From: an uncultured Flavobacterium sp.
GTDB lineage: Bacteria > Bacteroidota > Bacteroidia > Flavobacteriales > Flavobacteriaceae
DNA length: 64,000 bases
NCBI RefSeq assembly: GCF_963422545.1
Contig: NZ_OY730238.1
Location: forward strand, 186,001 to 250,000
Reading direction: 5' to 3'
Positions 26,020-34,804 of the stretch are shown piece after piece. Both the position numbers and the translations under genes were made by a program. Position 1 is the first letter of the stretch; every line of letters starts with the position of its first letter. The notes beneath the pieces are model-generated. The model was not told the DNA's origin and ran no database searches. It was given only the letters and a program-made list of their open reading frames with translations.

Positions 26020-26499
26020 ATGAATAATTTAGAAAATAAAAATACTGATACAGAAGGAATCAACGGAAGTCAATTGAAAGATTCGGGATTCTCAAACCTG
26101 AAATATCTTATTGTTGGAATCTTCTTTGGAATTGTATTCGTAAAAGCAGAAATCATTAGCTGGTTTCGCATTCAAGAAATGTTTCAATTGCAATCTTTCT
26201 TTATGTATGGCGTAATTGGAAGCGCAGTTGTAGTTGGAATTATCTCTGTCTGGCTGATTAAAAAATTTAATATTAAAACGATTCAAGGCGAAAAAATCGA
26301 AATTCAGCCTAAAACTTTTAGCAAAGGACAAATCTACGGCGGATTATTGTTCGGTTTTGGCTGGGCAATTACCGGAGCTTGTCCTGGACCATTGTTCGCT
26401 CAAATAGGAACTGGAGTTACTGTAATTGTTGTGACTCTTGTAAGTGCTATTGCAGGAACCTGGGTTTATGGTTTCTTTAAAGATAAATTGCCTCATTAA
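26020..26499 (+). CDS. YeeE/YedE-family (DUF6691) transporter half, B
   Basis: A 159-residue inner-membrane protein with about four transmembrane helices. The conserved cysteine motif is GWAITGACPGPLFAQIG, and the end WVYGFFKDKLPH is typical. It starts 10 nt after the first half and must be cotranslated with it. A long N-terminal polar segment (about 25 residues) precedes the first helix. The pair probably forms one sulfur-compound channel. A strong palindrome follows the stop and closes the operon. Confidence 0.9.
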   Translation: MNNLENKNTDTEGINGSQLKDSGFSNLKYLIVGIFFGIVFVKAEIISWFRIQEMFQLQSFFMYGVIGSAVVVGIISVWLIKKFNIKTIQGEKIEIQPKTFSKGQIYGGLLFGFGWAITGACPGPLFAQIGTGVTVIVVTLVSAIAGTWVYGFFKDKLPH

Positions 26500-26526
26500 G
26501 ATTTTTTTCCTGATTTACTAAATATC

Positions 26527-26559
26527 AAACCCGACAGGTTTTAAAAACCTGTCGGGTTT
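26527..26559. terminator. Palindromic terminator-like repeat, copy 1
   Basis: A perfect 14-bp stem (AAACCCGACAGGTT with AACCTGTCGGGTTT, loop TTAAA). The same sequence recurs at 31208-31240 and, with changes, at 27132-27164. The T-run after it is short, so termination may be moderate. Confidence 0.75.
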
Positions 26560-26583
26560 ACTGTAGAATTTAATACCAAAAAA

Positions 26584-27105
26584 ATGAGCAACACAACAGA
26601 ACAATTAGTATTAAGAAAAGCTGATATTTCAGAAGTTCCTGTTATCTGGACTATCATACAAGATGCTATCGAACAAAGGCGTCAAGAAGGAAGTTCGCAA
26701 TGGCAAGATGGTTATCCTAATGAACTTTCGATCACTAACGATATAAAAAATGGTTACGGATATGTACTTACAGAAAACGAAACTATTTTATCTTATTCAG
26801 CCATTATATTCGACAAGGAACCAGCTTACGAAGATATAGAAGGTAAATGGCTAACCAACGGAGATTATGGTGTCGTACATCGCGTAGCCGTATCAAAATT
26901 GGCAAAAGGCAAAGGCATAGCAACAAAACTTTTTAAAAGTATAGAAGGTTTATGCCTCGAAAAGCATATACATAGCATAAAAGTAGATACTAATTTTGAC
27001 AACGTTCCGATGTTGAAAATTTTAGACAAATTAAACTATACCTATTGTGGCGAAGTATATTTTAGAGGAGCAGCTCGAAAAGCCTTCGAAAAAAGGTTAA
27101 TTTAA
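26584..27105 (+). CDS. GNAT-family N-acetyltransferase
   Basis: A 173-residue single-domain acetyltransferase. The acetyl-CoA-binding loop is VHRVAVSKLAKGKGIATKLF, followed by SIKVDTNFDNVPMLKILDKL and a typical C-terminal strand (YTYCGEVYFRG). The N-terminal half (LVLRKADISEVPVIWTIIQD) is also standard. It sits between two copies of the same palindrome, so it is probably its own transcription unit, separate from the sulfur operon and from the glp operon. The acceptor is unknown. Confidence 0.88.
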   Translation: MSNTTEQLVLRKADISEVPVIWTIIQDAIEQRRQEGSSQWQDGYPNELSITNDIKNGYGYVLTENETILSYSAIIFDKEPAYEDIEGKWLTNGDYGVVHRVAVSKLAKGKGIATKLFKSIEGLCLEKHIHSIKVDTNFDNVPMLKILDKLNYTYCGEVYFRGAARKAFEKRLI

Positions 27106-27131
27106 AAAATATAATCTCAGGATCAGGAATC

Positions 27132-27164
27132 AAACCCGACAGTTTTTAAAAATCAGTCGGGTTT
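27132..27164. terminator. Palindromic terminator-like repeat, copy 2
   Basis: AAACCCGAC and GTCGGGTTT arms around AGTTTTTAAAAATCA, followed by ATTTTTG. It is a diverged copy of the palindrome at 26527 and 31208 and has a better T-run. Confidence 0.75.
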
Positions 27165-27310
27165 ATTTTTGGGCGAAACTTAGGCTCACAACTCCTTTAA
27201 AGACAAATTTTCTTATTAAGAGTATTTCTTCATTTTTGTTTCATTAAGTTTCATTAAGTTTACAATACAAGATTTTATCTTACAAAAAAACACCAATAAA
27301 TTGTTACTAT

Positions 27311-28888
27311 ATGAAACGCTCAGAGCAATTGTCGAAATTAAAAAATACCGAAAAATGGGATGTAATTATAATTGGTGGTGGAGCAAGCGGTCTTGGAACT
27401 GCTCTTGATGCTGCAAGCAGAGGTTACAAAACGATCTTACTTGAAGCAGTAGATTTTGCAAAGGGAACTTCAAGCAGAAGTACCAAATTAGTTCACGGCG
27501 GAGTTCGTTATTTAGAACAAGGAAATATACACTTGGTTATAGAAGCCTTAAAAGAAAGAGGATTACTGGCAAAAAATGCTGGTCACCTCGTTAAAAATCA
27601 ATCTTTTGTAATACCGAATTACAATTGGTGGGGCGGATTATTTTACACTATCGGATTGACGGTTTATGATTTGCTGGCGGGACGTTTAAGCTTAGGGCGT
27701 TCAAAATATATTTCGAAGAAAAAAACAATTGAAATGCTTCCTACTGTAGAAGAAAAAGGTTTGGTAAACGGCGTTATTTATCAAGACGGACAATTTGATG
27801 ATTCTCGTTTGGCTATAAACATTGCTCAAACTGCAATAGAAAAAGGAGCTTGTCTTTTAAATTATTCTAAAGTTGTAAACTTATTAAAAGATGATAAAAA
27901 CCAAATTATTGGCGTTGAAGCAATAGATCACGAAACTGGCGATCAGTACAATATAAAAGGTTCGGCAATTATTAATGCAACCGGAGTTTTTACTAATGCC
28001 ATTATGAAACTGAACGATACGGTTTACAAGAAATATATTGTTCCGAGTCAGGGAATTCATCTTGTATTTGACAAATCATTTTTGCCAAGCGATCACGCTT
28101 TGATGATTCCTAAAACAAGCGATGGACGAGTTTTATTTGCGGTGCCCTGGCACAATAGAATTGTAGTAGGAACGACTGACACTTTAATTAGAAAACACAG
28201 TCTGGAACCTATTGCTCTTGAAAGCGAAATTGAATTTGTTTTGGAAAATGCTCAACGTTTTCTAGCTAAAAAACCAACAAGAGCCGACGTTTTATCTGTT
28301 TTTGCAGGTTTACGACCTTTAGCCGCTCCGGAAGAGGAAGGAAAAAGCACTAAAGAAGTTTCCCGAAGTCATAAAATCATTGTTTCAGAAACCGGATTGA
28401 TAACCATTACCGGAGGAAAATGGACTACTTACAGAAAAATTTCTGAGGATATTATCGATAAAGCGATCAAAATTGGCAAGCTGCCCAAAAAAGCTTGTAT
28501 AACTGAACATCTTCCCATTCATGGAAATAAACCTACTACAACTTTAGACAGAATGAATCATTTGTATATCTATGGCTCAGATGTTCCTGAAATATTGGAA
28601 TTGCAGAAAAATGAACCCGAATTAAAAGAAAAACTTCATCCGGATCATGAATTTACAATGGCCGAAGTTGTTTGGGCGATTCGGTATGAAATGGCAAGAA
28701 CTGTTGATGATATTTTAGCAAGACGTGTACGTTTATTGTTCTTAGATGCCAGAGCTGCCATTGAGTCTTCAGAAAAAGTAGCACGATTACTGGCAAAAGA
28801 ACTCGGACATGACGAAGCCTGGGTACACAGAGAAATTTCAAACTTTAAAGGAATTTCGAAAGGTTTTCTTTTAAAAGAATTTCAATAG
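27311..28888 (+). CDS. glpD: Glycerol-3-phosphate dehydrogenase (FAD)
   Basis: Membrane-associated aerobic glycerol-3-phosphate dehydrogenase, 525 residues. The FAD-binding Rossmann motif is VIIIGGGASGLGTALDAASR, followed by GTSSRSTKLVHGGVRYLEQG, the hallmark of GlpD. TGGKWTTYRK near residue 375 is also diagnostic. It oxidises glycerol 3-phosphate to dihydroxyacetone phosphate and passes electrons to quinone. It is the first gene of a glpD-glpK-glpF unit (29 and 17 nt gaps). A regulator such as GlpR is not adjacent. Confidence 0.97.
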   Translation: MKRSEQLSKLKNTEKWDVIIIGGGASGLGTALDAASRGYKTILLEAVDFAKGTSSRSTKLVHGGVRYLEQGNIHLVIEALKERGLLAKNAGHLVKNQSFVIPNYNWWGGLFYTIGLTVYDLLAGRLSLGRSKYISKKKTIEMLPTVEEKGLVNGVIYQDGQFDDSRLAINIAQTAIEKGACLLNYSKVVNLLKDDKNQIIGVEAIDHETGDQYNIKGSAIINATGVFTNAIMKLNDTVYKKYIVPSQGIHLVFDKSFLPSDHALMIPKTSDGRVLFAVPWHNRIVVGTTDTLIRKHSLEPIALESEIEFVLENAQRFLAKKPTRADVLSVFAGLRPLAAPEEEGKSTKEVSRSHKIIVSETGLITITGGKWTTYRKISEDIIDKAIKIGKLPKKACITEHLPIHGNKPTTTLDRMNHLYIYGSDVPEILELQKNEPELKEKLHPDHEFTMAEVVWAIRYEMARTVDDILARRVRLLFLDARAAIESSEKVARLLAKELGHDEAWVHREISNFKGISKGFLLKEFQ

Positions 28889-28917
28889 ACTTTTACTAAC
28901 TTAAGAATATATAAACC

Positions 28918-30414
28918 ATGCAGGATAAACTAATTTTAGCACTGGATCAGGGAACAACTTCTTCCAGAGCCATTGTTTTCAATCATAAAGGAGAAACAGT
29001 TAGTATTTCTCAAAAACCATTCGAACAAATTTTTCCAAAACCAGGATGGGTAGAACATGATCCAAATGAAATCTGGTCTTCTCAAGTGAGTGTAGCTGCT
29101 GAGGTAATTGCAAAAGTTGGAATTTCAGGCAGAGAAATAGCCGCAATTGGTATTACCAATCAGCGAGAAACTACGATTGTTTGGGATCGCGAAACAAGCG
29201 AACCTGTTTACAACGCAATTGTTTGGCAAGATCGCAGAACAGCAAAATATTGTGACGAACTGAAAGCACAGGGACATACCGAAATGATTCAGAAAAAAAC
29301 CGGACTTATTCTGGATGCTTATTTTTCGGGAACAAAAGTAAAATGGATTTTAGATAATGTTGCCGGAGCACGCGAAAAAGCCGAACAGGGAAAACTTTGC
29401 TTTGGAACTGTAGATACCTGGCTAATATGGAAATTAACCCGAAGTAAATTATTTATGACGGATGTTTCTAATGCCAGCAGAACTTTATTATTTAACATCA
29501 ACACCTTAGATTGGGACGACGAATTATTAGCATTGCTTGATATTCCGAGAGCTATGTTGCCTGAAGTAAAACAAAGCAGTGAAATTTATGGTGAAACCAG
29601 CACTACTCTATTTTCAACAAAAATTCCTATAAGCGGAGTTGCCGGAGATCAGCAAGCAGCACTTTTTGGTCAGTTATGTACAAATTCAGGAATGGTAAAA
29701 AACACTTACGGAACGGGTTGTTTTATGTTAATGAATACGGGCGAAAAACCTATTTTTTCAACCAACAATTTACTGACTACAATTGCCTGGAAAATTAACG
29801 GCAAAACTACTTATGCTTTAGAAGGCAGTGTTTTTGTTGGAGGTGCCGCCGTACAATGGCTGCGAGATGGAGCAAAAATGATTCGCAGATCTGATGAAAT
29901 TGAAAGTTTAGCAAGCAAAGTACCAGATAACGGAGGCGTTTATTTTGTTCCCGCCCTAACCGGATTAGGAGCTCCACATTGGGATCAATACGCAAGAGGT
30001 GCAATAATAGGAATAACCAGAGGCACAACAAATGCACATATTGCCAGAGCAACTCTGGAAGGAATCGCTTATCAGGTAAATGATTTACTTAAAGCTATGG
30101 AGGCTGACTTTGGATATAAAGGAATAGAATTAAGAGTTGACGGAGGCGCTGCCGCTAATAACTTATTAATGCAATTTCAGTCAGATATTTTTGGATCTAC
30201 AGTTACCAGACCAACAATATTGGAAACAACAGCTTTAGGAGCCGCTTACCTGGCAGGACTTGCCGTAGGTTATTGGTCAAGCTTAGACGATTTACAAGAA
30301 CAGTGGTCAATAGATAAAGTGTTTTCTCCTAAAATGGACAAAGCAGAAGTAAACATGCTTGTGAAAAATTGGGACAAAGCTGTTGGCCGCGCATCACACT
30401 GGATTGAAGAATAA
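28918..30414 (+). CDS. glpK: Glycerol kinase
   Basis: FGGY-family kinase of 498 residues, the normal GlpK length. Signature motifs are LALDQGTTSSRAIVFN at the start, the GKLCFGTVDTWLIWKLT segment, GVAGDQQAALFGQ, and the FGGY domain DGGAAANNLLMQFQSDI. It phosphorylates glycerol to glycerol 3-phosphate with ATP in the cytosol, feeding GlpD upstream in the operon. It starts 29 nt after glpD. Catabolite control is likely, but no site can be recognised from the sequence. Confidence 0.98.
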   Translation: MQDKLILALDQGTTSSRAIVFNHKGETVSISQKPFEQIFPKPGWVEHDPNEIWSSQVSVAAEVIAKVGISGREIAAIGITNQRETTIVWDRETSEPVYNAIVWQDRRTAKYCDELKAQGHTEMIQKKTGLILDAYFSGTKVKWILDNVAGAREKAEQGKLCFGTVDTWLIWKLTRSKLFMTDVSNASRTLLFNINTLDWDDELLALLDIPRAMLPEVKQSSEIYGETSTTLFSTKIPISGVAGDQQAALFGQLCTNSGMVKNTYGTGCFMLMNTGEKPIFSTNNLLTTIAWKINGKTTYALEGSVFVGGAAVQWLRDGAKMIRRSDEIESLASKVPDNGGVYFVPALTGLGAPHWDQYARGAIIGITRGTTNAHIARATLEGIAYQVNDLLKAMEADFGYKGIELRVDGGAAANNLLMQFQSDIFGSTVTRPTILETTALGAAYLAGLAVGYWSSLDDLQEQWSIDKVFSPKMDKAEVNMLVKNWDKAVGRASHWIEE

Positions 30415-30431
30415 AACTAAAAAACAAAAAT

Positions 30432-31163
30432 ATGACTCCTTTTATAGCAGAGATTTTAGGCACAATGTTCATGATTTTATTAGGAAACGGCGTTGTTGCA
30501 AATGTCGTACTTAAAGACACCAAAGGAAATAATTCGGGTTGGATTGTTATCACCACCGCTTGGGCATTTGCGGTTTTTGTGGGTGTAACTATTGCCGGAC
30601 CAATTAGTGGCGCACATTTAAATCCTATTGTTACGCTTGGTTTGGCACTTATTGGCAAATTTGCCTGGAATTTAGTTCCTACTTATGTTCTGGCCCAAAT
30701 GATTGGCGCAATGTCGGGGGCTTTTTTAGTCTGGTTATCTCATAAAGATCATTTTGCAATAACAGAAGATGAAGGAACAAAACTTGCCTGTTTCTCTACA
30801 TCGCCTGCAATCAAAAATAATGTATCAAACTTAATCACTGAGATAATTGCAACTTTCGTTTTAATTTTTACAATCTTTTATATTGCCGGACCAAGTTTAA
30901 AAATTACCGCTGATTCTAATGCAGCAATTGGTTTAGGAACCATTGGAGCACTTCCGGTAGCAATACTGGTTTGGGTAATTGGTTTGGGGCTGGGAGGAAC
31001 CACGGGCTATGCTATAAATCCGGCAAGAGATTTAGGCCCAAGAATTATACACGCTATTTTACCTATAAAAGGAAGCAGTAATTGGGGATATGCCTGGATT
31101 CCGATTATAGGACCAATAATTGGATCTGGTTTAGCAGCTGCTTTATACCTGGCACTTAATTAA
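30432..31163 (+). CDS. glpF: Glycerol facilitator (aquaglyceroporin, MIP family)
   Basis: A six-helix MIP channel of 243 residues. The two pore motifs are HLNPIVTLG (first, an Ile where NPA usually has Ala) and INPARDLGPR (second, the glycerol-type NPARD). The aspartate after the second NPA indicates the glycerol-conducting branch. It lets glycerol diffuse through the inner membrane to GlpK and ends the glp operon, followed by a palindrome. The altered first motif may change selectivity or reflect normal variation in this clade. Confidence 0.95.
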   Translation: MTPFIAEILGTMFMILLGNGVVANVVLKDTKGNNSGWIVITTAWAFAVFVGVTIAGPISGAHLNPIVTLGLALIGKFAWNLVPTYVLAQMIGAMSGAFLVWLSHKDHFAITEDEGTKLACFSTSPAIKNNVSNLITEIIATFVLIFTIFYIAGPSLKITADSNAAIGLGTIGALPVAILVWVIGLGLGGTTGYAINPARDLGPRIIHAILPIKGSSNWGYAWIPIIGPIIGSGLAAALYLALN

Positions 31164-31207
31164 TTATTCTTTTTAGTTTAAATTTCTTTTGCAGCTTATA
31201 GATTATC

Positions 31208-31240
31208 AAACCCGACAGGTTTTAAAAACCTGTCGGGTTT
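31208..31240. terminator. Palindromic terminator-like repeat, copy 3
   Basis: The same perfect palindrome as at 26527, 45 nt after glpF. It probably terminates the glp operon. The rest of the 324-nt spacer holds only AT-rich DNA and the MarR promoter/operator region. Confidence 0.78.
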
Positions 31241-31428
31241 ACTTTGCGTCACAACATAAAACTTTAAAAAATTAGTCTTACCTCTTTACCTTTAATTTTA
31301 AACAATCGTTAAATATCAAAAGAGCAACATTTTAAATTAAAAATTTATTCTATTTTTATACTAGTCAGATCGAATTTGTGATCTTACTATTTCGTTTTCA
31401 TTCAATTAACAAAAAATTAACACAACAC

Positions 31429-31470
31429 TTGTATATACAACTATTAAAAGCTATACATTTGTACATACAA
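31429..31470 (+). promoter_or_regulatory. MarR-type operators over the promoter
   Basis: A perfect palindrome TTGTATATACAA (31429-31440) and a near-copy TTGTACATACAA (31459-31470) are centred 30 bp apart. The first covers the -33 TTG, and the second starts inside the -7 box TACATTTG (31454-31461). The -33/-7 gap is 22 nt. The layout predicts repression by the MarR protein encoded directly downstream. Confidence 0.75.
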
Positions 31471-31487
31471 ATTATACACTTACAACT

Positions 31488-31946
31488 ATGACAATTGAAG
31501 AGGTTATAAAAAGTACAGTTAAGATGGATAATGCGAAAAAAGTTATTCTAAATATCATGTACACGCAAAACGTGATTCAGGATCATTTCAACGAGTTGAT
31601 AAAACCGTATGATTTATCTGGAGAACAATATAATGTGCTACGTATATTAAGAGGACAAAAAGGAAATCCCGCTAATATGTGTGTGATACAGGAACGTATG
31701 CTGGCAAAAACAAGTAACACAACCCGATTAGTAGACAAATTATTATTGAAGGATTTTGTGACTCGAAATGTTTGCCCTGGCAACCGACGAAAAATTGAAG
31801 TTCTAATCACTCAAAAAGGATTAGATGTTTTAAAAGAATTAGACCCAAAAGTAGATGCACATGAGCGTGTGTTTGCTGAGAATATAAGTCAGGAAGAATT
31901 AGAATTATTAAATCAGTTATTAGAAAAATACAGAACCAATAAATAA
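31488..31946 (+). CDS. MarR-family transcription regulator
   Basis: A 152-residue winged-helix repressor. The DNA-binding core is LSGEQYNVLRILRGQKGNP, then MLAKTSNTTRLVDKLLLKDF (recognition helix) and the wing VCPGNRRKIEVLITQKG. Two cysteines, Cys65 in NMCV and Cys96 in RNVCPGN at the wing, could sense electrophiles or oxidants as in redox MarR proteins. Two palindromes in its own promoter imply autoregulation. It is 10 nt upstream of a nitroreductase, which it most likely controls. Confidence 0.92.
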   Translation: MTIEEVIKSTVKMDNAKKVILNIMYTQNVIQDHFNELIKPYDLSGEQYNVLRILRGQKGNPANMCVIQERMLAKTSNTTRLVDKLLLKDFVTRNVCPGNRRKIEVLITQKGLDVLKELDPKVDAHERVFAENISQEELELLNQLLEKYRTNK

Positions 31947-31956
31947 ATTTAAAATT

Positions 31957-32589
31957 ATGAGTACATTATTAGAAAATTTAAACTGGAGATACGCAACCAA
32001 AAAATTTGATGCAACAAAAAAAATCTCTATTGAAGATTTAAATACATTAAAAGAAGCTGTTAGATTAGCTGCTTCTTCATACGGATTACAACCTTATAAA
32101 GTTGTTATCATAGAAAACCCTGAAATTAGAGAGCAATTAAAAGCTGCTGCTTACGGTCAAACTCAAGTTACAGATGCTTCACAAATATTTGTTTTTGCTA
32201 ACGACTTAAATGCCGGAGCAGAATCTGTAGACGCTTACATTCAAAATATTAGTGAAACAAGAGGTGTTCCCGCTGATGCTTTGGCTGGATTTGCTGACAT
32301 GATGAAAGGCACAATCTCTAACTTATCGCAAGATGCAAAAAACACCTGGACAGCAAAACAAACTTATATTGCTTTAGGTACATTACTAGCCGCTGCAGCT
32401 GAATTAAAAATCGATGCAACTCCAATGGAAGGCTTTAATGCCGCTGCATTCAATGAAATCTTAGGTTTTGACAAATTAGGTTTAAACGCTTCAGTTATTG
32501 CTACTGTTGGTTACAGACATGACGAAGACGATACTCAACATTACAAAAAAGTTAGAAAATCTCACGAAGAATTATTTATCACTATATAA
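31957..32589 (+). CDS. NAD(P)H-dependent oxidoreductase (nitroreductase family)
   Basis: An FMN-dependent enzyme of 210 residues, close in length to NfsB. The start LNWRYATKKFDATKKIS and the helix RLAASSYGLQPYKVVIIENP match the NfsB-like nitroreductase group, and GYRHDEDDTQHYKKVRKSHE at the end is typical. It reduces nitro compounds or quinones by two-electron transfer in the cytosol. It sits 10 nt after the MarR gene and 32 nt before a YceI gene, as expected for an electrophile-response operon. Confidence 0.93.
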   Translation: MSTLLENLNWRYATKKFDATKKISIEDLNTLKEAVRLAASSYGLQPYKVVIIENPEIREQLKAAAYGQTQVTDASQIFVFANDLNAGAESVDAYIQNISETRGVPADALAGFADMMKGTISNLSQDAKNTWTAKQTYIALGTLLAAAAELKIDATPMEGFNAAAFNEILGFDKLGLNASVIATVGYRHDEDDTQHYKKVRKSHEELFITI

Positions 32590-32621
32590 TTATTATTAAT
32601 CCAAAATCAATTTTAAACAAA

Positions 32622-33188
32622 ATGAAAAATTTAAAAACAATTGCAATAGCATTATTCGTAGCAGCAGCTAGTATATCAGTAAATGCTCAAACTAAAAAAA
32701 TCGACGTAAAAGCAAGTACTATCAAATGGGTAGGTAAAAAAGTAACTGGAGAGCACTCTGGAACTGTAAACTTCAAAGAAGGAGCTGTAGTTTTCAAAGG
32801 AAAAAAATTAACTGGTGGTTCTTTCACTGTTGATATGACTTCATTAACTTCTACTGATTTAACTGGAGAATACCAAGGAAAATTGAATGGTCACTTAAAA
32901 GCTGATGATTTCTTTGGAACTGAAAAATTCCCAACTTCAAAATTAGTTTTCAAAACTATCGGAGCTAAAGCAACTGACGTTTATACTGTAACTGCTGATT
33001 TAACTATCAAAGGAATCACTAAACCAGTAACTTTTGATATCACTGTAAAAGGAAACACTGCTACAACTGCTTTCAAAGTTGACAGAACTAAATATGATAT
33101 TAAATACGGTTCAGGAAGTTTCTTCGAAGGTTTAGGAGACAAAACTATCAATGACGAATTTGAATTAACTGTAGCTTTAAAATTCTAA
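32622..33188 (+). CDS. YceI-family periplasmic lipid-binding protein
   Basis: An exported protein of 188 residues with a signal peptide (LFVAAASISVNAQ). The mature chain is a YceI lipocalin-like barrel: IDVKASTIKWVGKKVTGEHS, then GSFTVDMTSL, HLKADDFFGTEKFPTSKLVF and VTFDITVKGN. YceI proteins bind isoprenoid quinones or amphiphiles in the periplasm. Grouping with MarR and a nitroreductase suggests a quinone or electrophile stress role. A strong terminator closes the operon. Confidence 0.95.
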   Translation: MKNLKTIAIALFVAAASISVNAQTKKIDVKASTIKWVGKKVTGEHSGTVNFKEGAVVFKGKKLTGGSFTVDMTSLTSTDLTGEYQGKLNGHLKADDFFGTEKFPTSKLVFKTIGAKATDVYTVTADLTIKGITKPVTFDITVKGNTATTAFKVDRTKYDIKYGSGSFFEGLGDKTINDEFELTVALKF

Positions 33189-33225
33189 TATTTTAAACAG
33201 CAACAATTCTTAATATTATTTAAAT

Positions 33226-33260
33226 AAACCCCAATAGTTTTAAACTATTGGGGTTTATTT
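33226..33260 (+). terminator. Intrinsic terminator of the MarR-YceI operon
   Basis: A perfect 15-bp stem (AAACCCCAATAGTTT with AAACTATTGGGGTTT) is followed by a T-rich run. It lies 37 nt after the YceI stop. Confidence 0.9.
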
Positions 33261-33327
33261 TTACATTATTTTCAAAAAAATAACATTCTTAATATTTACA
33301 TAACACTTTCATAATAACACATAAGAC

Positions 33328-33355
33328 TTTGATTAACATACGGCTTATACTTTTG
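33328..33355 (+). promoter_or_regulatory. Promoter of the beta-helix protein gene
   Basis: TTTG (33328-33331) and TACTTTTG (33348-33355) are 16 nt apart and match the Bacteroidota -33/-7 elements. The start codon follows 45 nt later. Confidence 0.55.
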
Positions 33356-33399
33356 GACTGATTAAAAAAAAAACTGAAACCAGAATCAAAATCATCGTT

Positions 33400-34680
33400 A
33401 TGAAAACAAAAATATGTATTGCTATTGTCACTTTACTGAGCACTTTTTGTCTACAGGCACAACAACAACCTAAAGGAATTATTGGCAGCTCAAACTGGAT
33501 GAACAATTGGACCAACTTTAAACCTGCAAATACCGAATATAGCGAAGCTACTAATATCATCGCCGGGACGATTGATAAAGACATGAGATTAACAAAAAGA
33601 AACACTTACCAATTAGTAGGTGTAGTATATGTTACTAATAATGCCGTATTAACAATAGAACCCGGAACAGTAATTCGCGGAGACGATAAAACCTGCGGAA
33701 CTCTGGTAATTACAAATGGTGCTAAAATTGTAGCCGAAGGTCTGGAAACTGATCCTATTGTTTTTACTTCAAACAAAGAAGTTACACAAAGAAAACCTGG
33801 TGACTGGGGCGGAATCATTATTTTAGGAAAAGCTCCAATTAATACAATTGGCGGAATCCATATCCTTCCTTTTGATTTGGAACCAATGTTAAATCACTAT
33901 GGAGGTCAGGATGCTAACGACAATTCGGGTGTTTTAAAATATGTACGAATTGAATATGCCGGTCGAAAACTAAGCTCTTTAAAAGAACTTAACGGACTTT
34001 CGTTAGCCGGTGTAGGTAAAAAAACCGTTTTGAGTAATATTCAAATTAGTTATTCAAATGATGACTCTTTCGAAAGTTATGGTGGAGATATGGTTATGAG
34101 CAACTTAATTTCTTACAGAACTACAGATGATGATTTTGATTTTACGCAAGGTGTTCAATGCGATATCAGCAACAGTATCGCAATTCGTCATCCGTTTTCT
34201 TCAGATGTTTCGGGTTCAAGATGTTTTGAAGTTGATTCATACGATAAAATTGAGAACACAGATATGACCAAAAAATTAACCAGGATAAATGCAAGCAACA
34301 TTACAATGGTAAATGTGGAAGAAAACAATCAGGGACTTGTTAAAGAATCTGTTCATATTAGAGAAAACACTTTCTTTAATCTTACTAATAGTATTGTTTC
34401 AGGCTTCACTCCTTTTGTTATATTAGAATCAAATATTGGAGACGAACCAGCTAATTTATCTAAAATTACATTCAAAAATCTAATCGTTAATAATTGTAAT
34501 GGAGGAATTACCAGTGAATCAAGCGGAGGAAATCCTGCAATTCAAAAATATTATGGTGATCCGGCATTGCTAATAGATTATACTTCAGTAAAAAACAGTG
34601 AATTGTTTACAATGCCTAATATCAAAGGAAATCCAGACTTTAGAATGAACCAAAACAATACACTTGCAATTGGAAATTAA
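33400..34680 (+). CDS. Exported beta-helix-like protein, function unknown
   Basis: A 426-residue protein with a signal peptide (FCLQAQ). After a short N-terminal strand it has a parallel beta-helix-like region with repeated rungs, such as VLTIEPGTVIRGDDKTCGTL, AKIVAEGLETDPIVFTS and DWGGIIILGKAPIN. This is a fold seen in Bacteroidota surface and lipoprotein families of unknown role. No T9SS C-terminal signal is obvious, so it may stay in the periplasm or at the surface. It is monocistronic, with its own promoter, and lies just upstream of the trp leader. I do not recognise a specific family. Confidence 0.75.
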   Translation: MKTKICIAIVTLLSTFCLQAQQQPKGIIGSSNWMNNWTNFKPANTEYSEATNIIAGTIDKDMRLTKRNTYQLVGVVYVTNNAVLTIEPGTVIRGDDKTCGTLVITNGAKIVAEGLETDPIVFTSNKEVTQRKPGDWGGIIILGKAPINTIGGIHILPFDLEPMLNHYGGQDANDNSGVLKYVRIEYAGRKLSSLKELNGLSLAGVGKKTVLSNIQISYSNDDSFESYGGDMVMSNLISYRTTDDDFDFTQGVQCDISNSIAIRHPFSSDVSGSRCFEVDSYDKIENTDMTKKLTRINASNITMVNVEENNQGLVKESVHIRENTFFNLTNSIVSGFTPFVILESNIGDEPANLSKITFKNLIVNNCNGGITSESSGGNPAIQKYYGDPALLIDYTSVKNSELFTMPNIKGNPDFRMNQNNTLAIGN

Positions 34681-34778
34681 AGAATTAAAAAACACTTGTT
34701 TATTTGAAATTTAACAAATTTTCAGATTTAGAAAAGTTTTTTTTGAAATTTTATGTATTCTAATTCAAATTACATTTA

Positions 34779-34786
34779 TATCTTTG
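34779..34786 (+). promoter_or_regulatory. -7 promoter element of the trp operon
   Basis: TATCTTTG matches TAnnTTTG and lies 18 nt above the leader-peptide ATG. Transcription would start a few bases before the leader frame. A canonical -33 element at normal spacing was not found. Confidence 0.6.
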
Positions 34787-34804
34787 TCACATCAAAATAA
34801 GGAA

